The notes under the pieces: generated by a model
What the model was told of the DNA's origin: nothing
What the model saw: the letters and a program-made list of their open reading frames with translations, nothing else
The model's database searches: none
In this document: positions 49,742 through 58,762 of the stretch, in pieces
How the letters are laid out: each line of letters opens with the position of its first letter
Numbering within the stretch: the first letter of the stretch is position 1
Made by a program: the position numbers and the translations under genes
Source of the DNA: Deltaproteobacteria bacterium
GTDB lineage: Bacteria > Myxococcota_A > Polyangia > Nannocystales > Nannocystaceae
Reading direction: 5' to 3'
Assembly: GCA_016709225.1 (NCBI GenBank)
Contig: JADJEE010000012.1
Location: 1,488,001-1,552,000 of the forward strand
DNA: 64,000 nt

Positions 49742-52700
49742 GTGGGTGAAGGCATCGACGACGACTCGCAGCGCGAGACCATCGACGCCACACCTCCCAC
49801 CCACGGTGACCTGCCGACGCCGGTCCCCTCCCGGCTCGAGCTCCCGCTGGGCCAACCCGACGGCGAACTTCCCGCCCGCATCGGCCGCTTCGTGCCGATC
49901 GCCTGCATCGGCCGCGGCGGCATGGGCGAGGTCCATGCCGCCTACGATCCCCAGCTCGATCGGAAGATCGCGATCAAGCGCATCTCCCAGCACCGCAAGG
50001 CCGCGACCGACCCCCGCGCACGCGAGCGCACGCTTCGGGAGGCGCGGGCACTGGCGAAGCTCACCCATCCCAACGTGGTCGCGGTCTACGACGTCGGCAC
50101 CGTCGAGGGCGACATCTACATCGCGATGGAGTTCATCGACGGCCGGCCGCTCGACGCATGGTTGGGCGAGCGACCGCCGTGGCGCGCGGTGGTGCAGGCG
50201 TTCACCGCCGCCGGTCGCGGGCTCGCGGCAGCCCATGCCGCAAAGCTCATCCACCGCGACTTCAAGCCGGGCAACGTGGTGCGCGCGCACAACGGTCACG
50301 TGGTGGTGCTCGACTTCGGGCTCGCGCGCACGCCGACGGTGGGTGGCATCGAGATCGCTCCGGCGAGCGTGCCCGACCCCAAGGCCACCGAGGGTGGGGC
50401 CTTGCTGGGCACGCCCGCGTACATGTCACCCGAGCAGTGGCGGGGCCTGCCGATCGACGCGCGGTCCGACCAGTTCAACTTCTGCGTGGCGCTGTGGGAG
50501 GCGCTGTGCCGCAGCCATCCCTTCGATCGCACCTCGACGCTGACCCTGGCCAACAGCGTCTCGACCGGTGACGTGCGCGAGCCGCCCCACGACGTCGAGG
50601 TACCGCGCCGCGTGCTCAAGGTGGTGCGACGAGGGCTCGCGGTCGCACCCGAGCGACGGTGGCCGTCGATGGAGGCGCTGCTACAGGCATTGACGGCCGC
50701 CGCCGCGCCACCGCGATGGCCGCTCGCCGCTGCGGGTGTCACCGCGCTCGCGGCCACGGTGTGGTTCACGCGCGAGCCGGCCCCCACCGCGCCCGTCGAT
50801 CCGTGCATCGACGCAGCCGCGCGCATCGATACCGCGTGGAACGAGCAGCGCCGCGGGTCGATCGCCGCGGCGTTTGCTGCGATCGACCTCGGCTTCGCAC
50901 CGGACGTCTGGCTGCGCGTCGAGCCCGAGCTCGACGCCTGGGCACGCGCGTGGTCGGCTGCCGCCAGTGATGCCTGCGTGGCGCGACAGCGCGACGACGA
51001 GGACGCGGTCCAGCTGAGCCGCCGCGACGCCTGCGTGAGCGCGGCGCTGCACCGCTTCGATGCGCTCGTCGAACGCCTCGGACACGCCCAGGCCGACACC
51101 GCCGAGCGGGCGACCAGCTCGGTCGCGGCCTTGCCAGCGCTGGAGCGATGCGCCGATGCCAGTCGGCTCGCGCCGGTCACCGCCGCGACGACCGGCGAGG
51201 CGAGCCCGCCGGGCGAGCTCGAGCCGCTGCAGGCGCAGCTCGCCGCACTGATGGCCGCGCTCGACACCGCCGATCGCGACGCCATCGCGACGCTGTCGGG
51301 GCCGGTGCAAGACGCGGTCGATGCCGTCACCGACGTCGGACTGCAGGTCGAGATGCTGCGTGCGCTGGGCACGTCGGCGTGGATGCTCGGTGACGCCACG
51401 CGGGCGCGCGAGCAGCTGACGCGCGCCGCGACCACGGCGATGGCGAGCGGACTCGACGAGCCCTTCGTCGAGACGGTCACGGAGCTGGTCGGCTACATGA
51501 CCGTGCTCGGCGCGGGGCTCGAGGTCGGACAGACCTGGTGGAGCGTCGCGGAGGCGGCGCTGCGCCGCGGCGGCGCTTCGACCCGCGCCGAGGTGGGGCT
51601 GCTGCGCGCCGGCGGCTTCCTGGCCATGACGCACCAGCAGCTCGCGCGGGCCCACGAGCTCGCGGCCAAGGCGGTCGCGCTAGGCTCCGAGCAGCTCGGC
51701 GACGCCCACGTGCTCACGCTCGAGGCAAAGGCCGATCTCGCCCGCATCGCGCTGCTGCAGCACGACTACGACGCGGCGCTGTCGACCTACGCGAAGCTGG
51801 TCGAGGGCGCGCGCGACACCTTCGGGCCCCTGCATCCCAACACCATCGAGCTGCGGAGCTTCGAGCTGCAGGCGCGCATCGAAGCCGGTCGCATCGACGG
51901 CGTGGTCGAGGCCGCGTTGGCGCTGCCGGCCGCGTTCGAGGCCTCGCAGGGCCCGCGCGCCGGCGGCATCGTGTGGTCGCTGGCGTTGCTCGGCAGCGCC
52001 CACCTCGCGCGCGGCGACTACCGCGAGGCCGCCGCGGACTTCGCAGCCGGGCACGCGCGGCTGCTCGCCGCGCACGGTCCCGACTATCGCGCGTCGGGCT
52101 TGTCGGCCGAGCAGGCCGCTGCGTTGGTGCTCGCCGGTGATCTCGAGGCCGCCTGGGCCGCGGCACAGACGTGCGAGACCGAGGCTCGCGACGCGCTGCA
52201 CGATGCCGGCGACGACGCAGCCGTCGAGCTGGCGTCCGCGCTGATCGACGTCACACGGGTCGCACTCGCGACCGATCATCGGCGTCGCGCGGCCGAGCTC
52301 GTCAGCGAGATCGACGCGCTGCACCAACGTCGCGCCCCCGACGACGACAGCCGCGCGGTCATCGACGTGCTCGCCGCCCAGCTCGCGCTCGCCGAAGGTG
52401 ACGCCGTGCTGGCGCGCACACGGGCCCGCGCCGCGCTGCAGTGGCTCGGCGAGCACGACCTCGTCGCGCCGAGCCTCGAGGTCGACGCGCTGGCGCTGCA
52501 GGCCCAGTCCGAGTGGCAGTCGGGCGACGCGCGCCGCGGTCTCACCACCGCCCAGCTCGCGCTCTCGCGGGCCCAGGTCGCCCACCACCACCGCGCACGC
52601 AACGTCCAGCGCGCCGCCGCACAGGTCGTGCTCGCGGCGCTCGCGACCGGCGAGCTCGCAGCTGCCGACGACGCGCTCGCCACCGTCACCGCCCATCCCC

Positions 52701-52888
52701 ACGATCCCCGACACGACGCTGCGATCGATCCGACCATCGTCGCCGAGCTCGCGTTCGCCCGCATCGCGCTCGCGGACGCCCGCGGCGCCGCTCGCAGCGC
52801 GACGCGGGCCGCCCTCGATGCGCTCGCGCTACCGAACCACGCGGTGCTCGTGCGTCGCCAAGTCGACGCGCTGCGTCGGCTGCCCTGA
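49742..52888 (+). CDS. Ser/Thr protein kinase with TPR tail
   Basis: 1048 residues from the chosen GTG. Kinase: CIGRGGMGEVHAAY, IAIK, HRDFKPGN, VLDFGLAR and YMSPEQWRG, all catalytic residues intact. After the kinase comes a hydrophobic helix (WPLAAAGVTALAATVWF), a Cys-containing segment as in kinases A and B, and about 600 residues of TPR repeats. Probably a membrane sensor kinase with an extracytoplasmic TPR region. The start GTG at 49742 has GAGGAA just upstream; an earlier in-frame GTG at 49652 would add 30 residues without homology. A perfect hairpin follows the stop. Confidence 0.92.
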   Translation: MGEGIDDDSQRETIDATPPTHGDLPTPVPSRLELPLGQPDGELPARIGRFVPIACIGRGGMGEVHAAYDPQLDRKIAIKRISQHRKAATDPRARERTLREARALAKLTHPNVVAVYDVGTVEGDIYIAMEFIDGRPLDAWLGERPPWRAVVQAFTAAGRGLAAAHAAKLIHRDFKPGNVVRAHNGHVVVLDFGLARTPTVGGIEIAPASVPDPKATEGGALLGTPAYMSPEQWRGLPIDARSDQFNFCVALWEALCRSHPFDRTSTLTLANSVSTGDVREPPHDVEVPRRVLKVVRRGLAVAPERRWPSMEALLQALTAAAAPPRWPLAAAGVTALAATVWFTREPAPTAPVDPCIDAAARIDTAWNEQRRGSIAAAFAAIDLGFAPDVWLRVEPELDAWARAWSAAASDACVARQRDDEDAVQLSRRDACVSAALHRFDALVERLGHAQADTAERATSSVAALPALERCADASRLAPVTAATTGEASPPGELEPLQAQLAALMAALDTADRDAIATLSGPVQDAVDAVTDVGLQVEMLRALGTSAWMLGDATRAREQLTRAATTAMASGLDEPFVETVTELVGYMTVLGAGLEVGQTWWSVAEAALRRGGASTRAEVGLLRAGGFLAMTHQQLARAHELAAKAVALGSEQLGDAHVLTLEAKADLARIALLQHDYDAALSTYAKLVEGARDTFGPLHPNTIELRSFELQARIEAGRIDGVVEAALALPAAFEASQGPRAGGIVWSLALLGSAHLARGDYREAAADFAAGHARLLAAHGPDYRASGLSAEQAAALVLAGDLEAAWAAAQTCETEARDALHDAGDDAAVELASALIDVTRVALATDHRRRAAELVSEIDALHQRRAPDDDSRAVIDVLAAQLALAEGDAVLARTRARAALQWLGEHDLVAPSLEVDALALQAQSEWQSGDARRGLTTAQLALSRAQVAHHHRARNVQRAAAQVVLAALATGELAAADDALATVTAHPHDPRHDAAIDPTIVAELAFARIALADARGAARSATRAALDALALPNHAVLVRRQVDALRRLP

Positions 52889-52915
52889 CGCGACGGCCGA
52901 GCACTGCGATTGTTC

Positions 52916-52942
52916 GTGCACGCCGTGCGATGCGGCGTGCAC
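52916..52942 (+). terminator. Perfect hairpin after the 49742 kinase gene
   Basis: GTGCACGCCG (52916-52925) and CGGCGTGCAC (52933-52942) form a perfect 10-bp stem with loop TGCGATG, 27 bp beyond the stop codon. No U-tract. The rest of the 246-bp gap 52889-53134 holds a TAGCTT (53118-53123) 11 nt before the next start and nothing else I can identify. Confidence 0.55.
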
Positions 52943-53134
52943 ACCAGCGCGTCCGGGGCGCGAGACTGTCGTGCAGATGCAACACCACGAGCCGAGCATG
53001 GGCAGTTCGCGTGATCTCGCGCGCTCGCGGACGTGATGAAGCCGATGCTGGAATCAACCGGCGTGTGGCGACGCGCACTTTTCGGTCGCGGATGCTGGCG
53101 CTCGATCGCGAAACGGGTAGCTTCATCCGCCGCA

Positions 53135-54640
53135 ATGACGACCTCGCGCGACTCCAACGCTTCCATCACCGGCGCTGGCCTCTCGGGCATGGCGCTCCAC
53201 GTTCCGCGTCCGCGCGTCGACCTGCATCGCTTCGCCGAGTGGACTGGTGCCGACGCGTCGAAGCTCGACGCGATCGTCGGCTCCGCGTTCCGCGTGGCGC
53301 AGGCAGACGAGGACGTCTACACGCTCGCCGCCGGCGCGGTGCTGCGGCTCATCGACGCCTACGCGATCGATCCGCGTCGCATCGGCATGGTCGCGCTCGG
53401 CACCGAGTCGAGCAGCGACAATGCCGTGGGTGCGGTGATCGTCCGTGGCATGGTCGACGACGCGTTGGTGCGTCGCGGCGGCGTCGGGTTGCCGCGCGAC
53501 GTCGAGGTGCCCGAGGTCAAGCACGCATGCCTCGGTGGCATGTACGCGCTCAAGGCTGCGACCCGCTACGTCCAGACCGACGGCACCGATCGCGTGGCGA
53601 TCGTGATCGCCGCCGACATCGCGCAGTACGAGCGCGGCAGCAGCGGTGAGCCCACCCAGGGCGCCGGCGCGGTGGCGATGCTGGTGGAGCCCCATGCGAA
53701 GCTGCTCGAGCTCGACTTCCGCAAGAGCGGCAGCTCCTCGGACGAGCGCGGCTGGGACTTCCGCAAGCCGTTCGCGCGGCACTTCATGGACGAGTACCCC
53801 CAGGGCGCCCGCGGCACCCACGACTTCCCGGTCTTCAACGGTCGCTACTCGACGGTGTGCTACGTCGACGCCGTGCTGCACGCGCTGGTCTCGCTACACG
53901 CCCGCACCGGCGTCGACCCGCGCGCGCTGCTGCGCGAGCACGCCGCGGTGCTCATGCATCGCCCCTACGAGAAGATGCCGCTGCAGGCGCTCGGCGTCGC
54001 GTGGGTGTGGGCGCTCGTGACCGCCGGCGAGCGTGCGCCGCTCGAAGACGCGATGAAGAAGGCCGACATCGGTTGGGACGCGCTGGTCGCCGAGCTCGCG
54101 CCGCTCGCCGATGGTGCGCACACCGGCCGTCTGCGCGAGGGCGTCCGCAACGACGGCCCCGAGTACGATCCCTACCCCCGCGCCAGCGCGATCGCCCGTG
54201 CGCTCGGTCGCAGCGAGTCGTTCGCGCCGGTGCTCGGCGCCACCGACTTCGGCCGCGCCGCCGTCCGCCAGCTCGGCAACCTCTACACCGCGTCGCTGCC
54301 GGCGTGGATCGCCGCCGCGTTCGATGACGCGGCACGCCGCGAGCTGGCGTGGGAGGATCGCCAGCTGTTGCTGGTCGGCTACGGCAGCGGTGATGCGGCC
54401 GAGGCGTGGAGCGCCCGTGTGGTGCCGGGCTGGCGCGAGGCGGCCGCGAAGATCCGCATCGACCAGGCGCTGTCCGACGCGATCGAGCTCGAGCGCGATG
54501 ACTACGAGGCGCTGCACGACCGTCGGCCGACCGCGCGCGAGCTGCCGCGTGCGCGGCCGTTCGCGATCGCCGGCGTTGGCCGTCGCCACGACGCGACCTG
54601 GCAGGACACCGGCATCGCGCACTACGAAGCCACGGTGTAG
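53135..54640 (+). CDS. Hydroxymethylglutaryl-CoA synthase family protein
   Basis: 501 residues of the HMG-CoA synthase (thiolase superfamily) type. In the mevalonate pathway the enzyme condenses acetyl-CoA with acetoacetyl-CoA. The catalytic Glu is likely Glu91 in GTESSSDNA, the nucleophile Cys132 in KHACLGGMYALK, and the His about 275 in LMHRPYEKM. The SGEPTQGAGAVAMLV segment and the strong GSGDAAEAW near the C-terminus are also typical. Myxobacteria use mevalonate for isoprenoids, but this gene stands alone here. A beta-methyl-branching HMGS of polyketide pathways is an alternative, though no PKS is nearby. The ATG at 53135 was chosen because the conserved fold begins shortly after; longer in-frame starts exist. 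Confidence 0.88.
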   Translation: MTTSRDSNASITGAGLSGMALHVPRPRVDLHRFAEWTGADASKLDAIVGSAFRVAQADEDVYTLAAGAVLRLIDAYAIDPRRIGMVALGTESSSDNAVGAVIVRGMVDDALVRRGGVGLPRDVEVPEVKHACLGGMYALKAATRYVQTDGTDRVAIVIAADIAQYERGSSGEPTQGAGAVAMLVEPHAKLLELDFRKSGSSSDERGWDFRKPFARHFMDEYPQGARGTHDFPVFNGRYSTVCYVDAVLHALVSLHARTGVDPRALLREHAAVLMHRPYEKMPLQALGVAWVWALVTAGERAPLEDAMKKADIGWDALVAELAPLADGAHTGRLREGVRNDGPEYDPYPRASAIARALGRSESFAPVLGATDFGRAAVRQLGNLYTASLPAWIAAAFDDAARRELAWEDRQLLLVGYGSGDAAEAWSARVVPGWREAAAKIRIDQALSDAIELERDDYEALHDRRPTARELPRARPFAIAGVGRRHDATWQDTGIAHYEATV

Positions 54641-54663
54641 CTCACGCCGCGATCGCGGCCACG

Positions 54664-54686
54664 CGCGCCGGCCTCAGGTCGGCGCG
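54664..54686. terminator. Hairpin at the end of mglA
   Basis: CGCGCCG (54664-54670) and CGGCGCG (54680-54686) form a perfect 7-bp stem whose loop contains the mglA stop codon. A perfect palindrome GCCGCGATCGCGGC (54646-54659) lies just beyond. The two convergent genes end 33 bp apart here. Confidence 0.35.
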
Positions 54687-55264
54687 GCGGCGACGTTGGC
54701 CAGCACCAGCTTCGACAGCACCTTCAAGGTCTCGTAGACCCCGACCCCGCTCTTGGCGGCGGCCTCGACCTCGGGCACGCCACGCGGGTTCAGCTGCGCG
54801 CGGAGCTCCTCGATGGTCGCGACCTCGGGCATGTCGCGCTTGTTGTACTGCAGCACGAACGGCACCCGCGCGAGCGACTGTCCGAACTCCGCGAGGTTGG
54901 TCTCGAGGTTCTCGAGGCTCTCGATGTTGGCCTCGGAGCGGCTGGGCTGCGAGTCGGCCACGAAGATGACGCCGTCGGCCCCCCGCAGCACCAGCTTGCG
55001 GCTGGCATCGTAGAAGACCTGGCCCGGCACCGTGTAGAGGTGGAAGCGGACCTTGAAGCCCTTCACCATGCCGAGCTCGAGCGGCAGGAAGTCGAAGAAC
55101 AACGTGCGATCGGTGTCGGTCGCCAGCGAGATCATCTTGCCCTTGGCGTCGGGCTTCGAGCTCTCGAAGATGTACTGCAGGTTGGTGGTCTTCCCGCACA
55201 GGCCGGGGCCGTAGTAGACGATCTTGCAGTTGATCTCGCGCGCGAGGTGATTGATGTACGTCAT
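54674..55264 (-). CDS. mglA: MglA-type Ras-like GTPase
   Basis: 196 residues, standard MglA length. P-loop GPGLCGKTT (19-27), the effector region and LYTVPGQVFYDAS switch II with Gly-Gln, and the base-specificity motif QYNKRDMPE (NKRD). MglA controls cell polarity and motility in myxobacteria; homologues occur in non-gliding bacteria too. Its usual partner MglB (a Roadblock protein) is not next to it. Instead the ATG overlaps the stop of a TerB-like gene (ATGA at 55261-55264), so the two are translationally coupled. Confidence 0.95.
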   Translation of the reverse strand: MTYINHLAREINCKIVYYGPGLCGKTTNLQYIFESSKPDAKGKMISLATDTDRTLFFDFLPLELGMVKGFKVRFHLYTVPGQVFYDASRKLVLRGADGVIFVADSQPSRSEANIESLENLETNLAEFGQSLARVPFVLQYNKRDMPEVATIEELRAQLNPRGVPEVEAAAKSGVGVYETLKVLSKLVLANVAAAPT

Positions 55265-55824
55265 CGATTCGCCTCCAGCCGGCGCACGAGCCCGCCGACG
55301 ACCTCATCGATGCGCGAGCGCACCCGCGTGGCCTCGAAGCCGAGCAGCTCGCCCAGCTCGACCAGCGCGGCGTACTCCGGCCCCGCCAGCTCACCGTCGG
55401 CGAGCGCGACCAGGGTCGCGACCGCCAGTGCCTCGTCGACCGCGGCCGAGCCCTCGATGTCGGCGGCGAGCCGGGCCATGCGCTCGCGTCGACCGAGCGC
55501 GTTCACGGCGGCATCGAGCTCGGTGAAGTGCAGCTCGAGCGCGCCACGATCGATCGCAGCCTCGGTGATCGACTCGAGCAGGCGCGCCAGCTGCACCCGC
55601 TCGGCGTCGGCGAAGCCGTCCGCCGACGCGACCAGGAAGCACAGCTCGAGCACGGTCTGGAAGCGGCGCGCCGCCGCATCCTCGGCACCGTGGGCGATCG
55701 AGGCCGCGGCGCCGGCCCGCAGCCACGACGCGCGCGCGGGGTCCTCGGTGAGGGCGGCCTGCACCGCGTCGGCAATCTGCGCCGGCGGCAGCGCGGGGAG
55801 TCGGATCGACGGGACTTCGGACAT
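55261..55824 (-). CDS. TerB-like helical protein coupled to mglA
   Basis: 187 residues, all helical, no signal peptide. Two TerB-like segments are visible: LVASADGFADAERVQLARLL and ALADGELAGPEYAALVELGELLG, matching the ADG-x(4)-E repeats of tellurite-resistance TerB-type domains, which bind metal. The 4-base overlap with mglA implies fixed stoichiometry and possibly direct partnership. It might act in MglA regulation or localisation; that is inference. The ATG at 55824 was chosen; a TAGGCT lies 13 nt upstream. Confidence 0.8.
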   Translation of the reverse strand: MSEVPSIRLPALPPAQIADAVQAALTEDPARASWLRAGAAASIAHGAEDAAARRFQTVLELCFLVASADGFADAERVQLARLLESITEAAIDRGALELHFTELDAAVNALGRRERMARLAADIEGSAAVDEALAVATLVALADGELAGPEYAALVELGELLGFEATRVRSRIDEVVGGLVRRLEANR

Positions 55825-55909
55825 CGTCAGCCCGGGAAGCCTACGCCCACGCGCGCGCCGAGTGAACCGCGAAACGCCCCGCGCCGGCCACCCCTCTCGC
55901 GCCCACGCG

Positions 55910-56752
55910 TCAGAGCGTGGGCAGGCCCCGCGCATGGCCGCGCTCGAACGCGCGATCGATCGCAGCGATGTCGTCGTCGCCCAGCACCAGATCGCCGGCG
56001 GCCACGTCGTCGCGCACATGTGTCAGCGCGGTCGCCTTGGGGATGACGAACACGTCGGGCTCACGCGCCAACCACGCCAGCGCGACGCGGGCCGGCGTGG
56101 CGTCGTGGCGCGTCGCGATCTCGGCGAGCACCTGCCCACCGTGGGATCGTGGCGACACGAACGCGCCGCTGCCGAGCGGGCTATAGGCGACGGTGGCGAT
56201 GCCACGCTCACGGCACCACGGCAGCACGCGATGTTCGATCGCCCGCTCCTCGAGGTGGTAGAGCACCTGGTTGCACGCGATCTCGGCGGGGTCGACGATG
56301 CGCGCCAGCGCCTCGAGCATGTCGACGTCGAAGTTGCTCACACCCCAGCGACGGATCTTGCCGTCGGCGATCAGCTGGTGGAACGCATCGACCGTCTCCT
56401 CGAGCGGGTGCGCACCGGGCCAGTGCAACAGGTAGAGATCGAGATGGTCGGTGCCGAGCCGCGAGAGCGAGCGCTCGCAGGCACCGATGGTGCCGCGTCG
56501 CGACGCGTTGGTCGGCAGCACCTTCGAGCACAGGTAGACCCGTTCGCGGCGATCGAGCAGCGCACGCCCGACCAGCCGCTCGACCTCACCGCGCCCGTAG
56601 AGCTCGGCGGTGTCGACGTGGTTGATGCCGAGATCGAGTGCGAGCTGGATCGCGGCCACCGCCGAGGCCTCCCGATCGCGCTCCATGTTCCACGTACCGA
56701 GTCCCACGATGGACAGTGGCACCCCGGTGTTCGCGAACGGTCTGCAGCGCAT
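55910..56752 (-). CDS. Aldo/keto reductase
   Basis: 280 residues, a (beta/alpha)8 NAD(P)H-dependent oxidoreductase. The catalytic tetrad is visible: Asp and Tyr in VDTAELYGRGEVE, Lys in YLCSKVLP and His in LYLLHWPG. NADPH-binding motifs are FVIPKATALTHV and GVSNFDVD. The substrate cannot be predicted. The ATG at 56752 starts the first strand (MRCRPFANTGVPLSIVGLGTW); longer in-frame starts add only non-conserved sequence. Flanking genes on the same strand are 83-85 bp away. Confidence 0.92.
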   Translation of the reverse strand: MRCRPFANTGVPLSIVGLGTWNMERDREASAVAAIQLALDLGINHVDTAELYGRGEVERLVGRALLDRRERVYLCSKVLPTNASRRGTIGACERSLSRLGTDHLDLYLLHWPGAHPLEETVDAFHQLIADGKIRRWGVSNFDVDMLEALARIVDPAEIACNQVLYHLEERAIEHRVLPWCRERGIATVAYSPLGSGAFVSPRSHGGQVLAEIATRHDATPARVALAWLAREPDVFVIPKATALTHVRDDVAAGDLVLGDDDIAAIDRAFERGHARGLPTL

Positions 56753-56835
56753 GAACGGCGGTCCTGGAGCGGATGCGCAGCCACGAAGACGGCCGCACCA
56801 CACCAGTGTCACCGCGAGGGTAGCGATCGCGCAAG

Positions 56836-57831
56836 CTACAACACGGCGCCGAGCTGCAGCGTGAAGGCCCACGGCCGCGGGAAGAACTGCCCCGGATCGA
56901 ACGACTCGATGTTCTTCAGATCGGTGCACGCGTGCTGCCCATCGCCATCCACGCACCAGCGACCGGCGAACGGCACCACCGCATCGAAGCGCGGGCCGAG
57001 GAAGAACCGCCGCCCGAGGCGGAAGTTCAGCCCCAGGATCACCCCGATCGATCCGCGGTGCGTGCGGCTGCGGACGTCCGTTTGGCCGCTGCCCGCGGGG
57101 CCCGTGATGCGCGCCGAGAAGCGCGTGCTCGAACTGAAGTAGCCCACCGTGAGCCCGACGTAGGGATCGAACATGGTGCGCTGCAGCAGGTGCAGCAGCA
57201 CGCCGCCCGCGACCTGCACGAAATCCTGCGTCGAGACCGTGTTCGAGAACACGTAGGTCTCACCATCGATCTTCGTGCTCGTCGGTGATGCGGGCGCTCC
57301 GACGCCGCCCTGCACCACCAACACCGGGGCCACCCTGCCGAAGCGATAGCCGCCGAGCACACCGAACCACCCGGCGGCCTTGAGCGGCGCGCACTCGTCC
57401 TGGCCGCAGCGCGCCACGCCGAGCCCGCCTTGGACCAACACGCCGCGGCGCATCGGCTCGGGCTTGGCGCCACGGTTCGACGCAGGCGCAGCGCGACCCG
57501 CGGGCGTCGCGGCTGGCTCCGGCGTGGCCGCAGTGGCGGCCGGCAGCGCCGGCGGGTCGATCGCCGCCGCCTCGAGCTCGACCTCACCGGGCTCCGCGTC
57601 GACTTCGGCGGGCGCCTCCGCCGGCGGCGGTGTCGTGGGCGCCTCGGCGGCCGATGGATCGACCGCGTCGGAGGTCGTCGCGTCGGTCGGCGGTGCGGCG
57701 GTCGGCTCGACCGCAACGGGCGCGCTCGCGTCGGCCGGCGGCGTGACCTCGTCGGGCTGCAGCGCCTTGGGCGTCTGCACCGGTGGCGCGGGGCTCAGCG
57801 CTGCCGCGACGAGCCACGCGTGAACGCCCAT
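56836..57831 (-). CDS. Putative outer-membrane or periplasmic protein
   Basis: 331 residues. A signal-like start (MGVHAWLVAAALSPAPP), then about 110 residues rich in Pro, Ala, Thr and Glu, then a C-terminal region of about 200 residues with alternating hydrophobic strands and aromatic ends (YRFGRVAPVLVVQGGVG, YVGLTVGYFSSSTRF, WAFTLQLGAVL) suggestive of a beta barrel. Two Cys pairs occur. I do not recognise the family. A GTG start at 57858 would add nine residues. Confidence 0.65.
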   Translation of the reverse strand: MGVHAWLVAAALSPAPPVQTPKALQPDEVTPPADASAPVAVEPTAAPPTDATTSDAVDPSAAEAPTTPPPAEAPAEVDAEPGEVELEAAAIDPPALPAATAATPEPAATPAGRAAPASNRGAKPEPMRRGVLVQGGLGVARCGQDECAPLKAAGWFGVLGGYRFGRVAPVLVVQGGVGAPASPTSTKIDGETYVFSNTVSTQDFVQVAGGVLLHLLQRTMFDPYVGLTVGYFSSSTRFSARITGPAGSGQTDVRSRTHRGSIGVILGLNFRLGRRFFLGPRFDAVVPFAGRWCVDGDGQHACTDLKNIESFDPGQFFPRPWAFTLQLGAVL

Positions 57832-57894
57832 GATGTACGTGGAGACGGAGACGATCACCCTGGAAAACCGCGTGCGGCTAGGACGCTGCCACGT

Positions 57895-58683
57895 TCACAA
57901 CGGCAGGTCCAGCGCGTCGCAGAGAAACTGCACGTAGCTCCGCGCGGCGGTGAGTCGCTTGGACACGAGCTTGGTCAGCGCTGCGCTGCGAACCTCATCG
58001 AAGGACAACGGCGACAGCGCCAGGTGATCCTTGCGACGCAGGTCGTCGGCGTGGGGATGCGCCGGATCGAAGCCCTTGGGCACGCGCACCAGCGACTCGC
58101 CGGCCGGCTTCCACGCGTTGCGGAATGCCGAGCCGTCGTGCGCCGCCTTCCACGCGCTCGGCCGCTCGACGATGCGACGACGGACCTTGCCCAACACCTC
58201 GGGCTCCGGGTGCCACAGACCGACGCCGAGGAAGCACTCGTCGGCGTCGAGGTGGAGATACACGCCCGGCGCATGGATGTCCTTGCCGACCGCGTGGCGC
58301 ACGTGCATGCCGACATTGGTCTTGTAGGGGCTCTTGTCGCTCGCGAAGCGCACGTCGCGGTGGATTCGCATGAGCGAGCCACCGACCGGCCGCGCATCGG
58401 CGACGAAGCTCGGCAGCACGCGTTGGATCGCGGGGCCTACCGCCGCGAGGAACGCCAACGCCGGCTGCCGCACGCTCCGCTCGTAGCGCTCGCGCTGCGA
58501 CTCGAACCACTCGCGCTCGTTGTGGAAGGCGAGCTCGCGCAGGAACGCGAAGAGATCGGCGTCGAAGCCGGCGAAGCCCGGCGCGCGCGTGGGCTTCGCC
58601 GCCGTGCTCGCCGGGCGTGCACGCGGGCGCGAGGTCGCCTGCGCCTTGGGTTTGCTCGCCTTGCCGGTCTTGCGTGCCACCAT
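57895..58683 (-). CDS. DUF2461 family protein
   Basis: 262 residues. The N-terminal 35 residues are Lys/Arg/Ala-rich and may bind nucleic acid or be disordered; the rest matches DUF2461 (FDADLFAFLRELAFHNEREWF, MRIHRDVRFASDKSPYKTNVG, GVYLHLDADECFLGVGLW, FLCDALDLPL as typical segments). The family is of unknown function and widespread. The ATG at 58683 has TAGCAT 8 nt upstream without a Shine-Dalgarno. It is divergent from the secreted protein gene at 58763, with 79 bp between. Confidence 0.87.
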   Translation of the reverse strand: MVARKTGKASKPKAQATSRPRARPASTAAKPTRAPGFAGFDADLFAFLRELAFHNEREWFESQRERYERSVRQPALAFLAAVGPAIQRVLPSFVADARPVGGSLMRIHRDVRFASDKSPYKTNVGMHVRHAVGKDIHAPGVYLHLDADECFLGVGLWHPEPEVLGKVRRRIVERPSAWKAAHDGSAFRNAWKPAGESLVRVPKGFDPAHPHADDLRRKDHLALSPLSFDEVRSAALTKLVSKRLTAARSYVQFLCDALDLPL

Positions 58684-58691
58684 GCGCCGGG

Positions 58692-58697
58692 ATGCTA
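58692..58697 (-). promoter_or_regulatory. -10-like TAGCAT, 8 nt before the 58683 start
   Basis: TAnnnT element on the minus strand within a 79-bp divergent gap; the opposite start has its own element at 58748. Confidence 0.45.
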
Positions 58698-58747
58698 CCC
58701 GTTCCCGTCGCACGCGGTGCGTGGCCAGCAAATGTCGTGAGCGGTGC

Positions 58748-58753
58748 TAAGGT
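58748..58753 (+). promoter_or_regulatory. -10-like TAAGGT, 9 nt before the 58763 start
   Basis: TAnnnT element on the + strand in the same 79-bp divergent gap. CGGCGG rather than a Shine-Dalgarno precedes the ATG. Confidence 0.45.
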
Positions 58754-58762
58754 CCACGGCGG

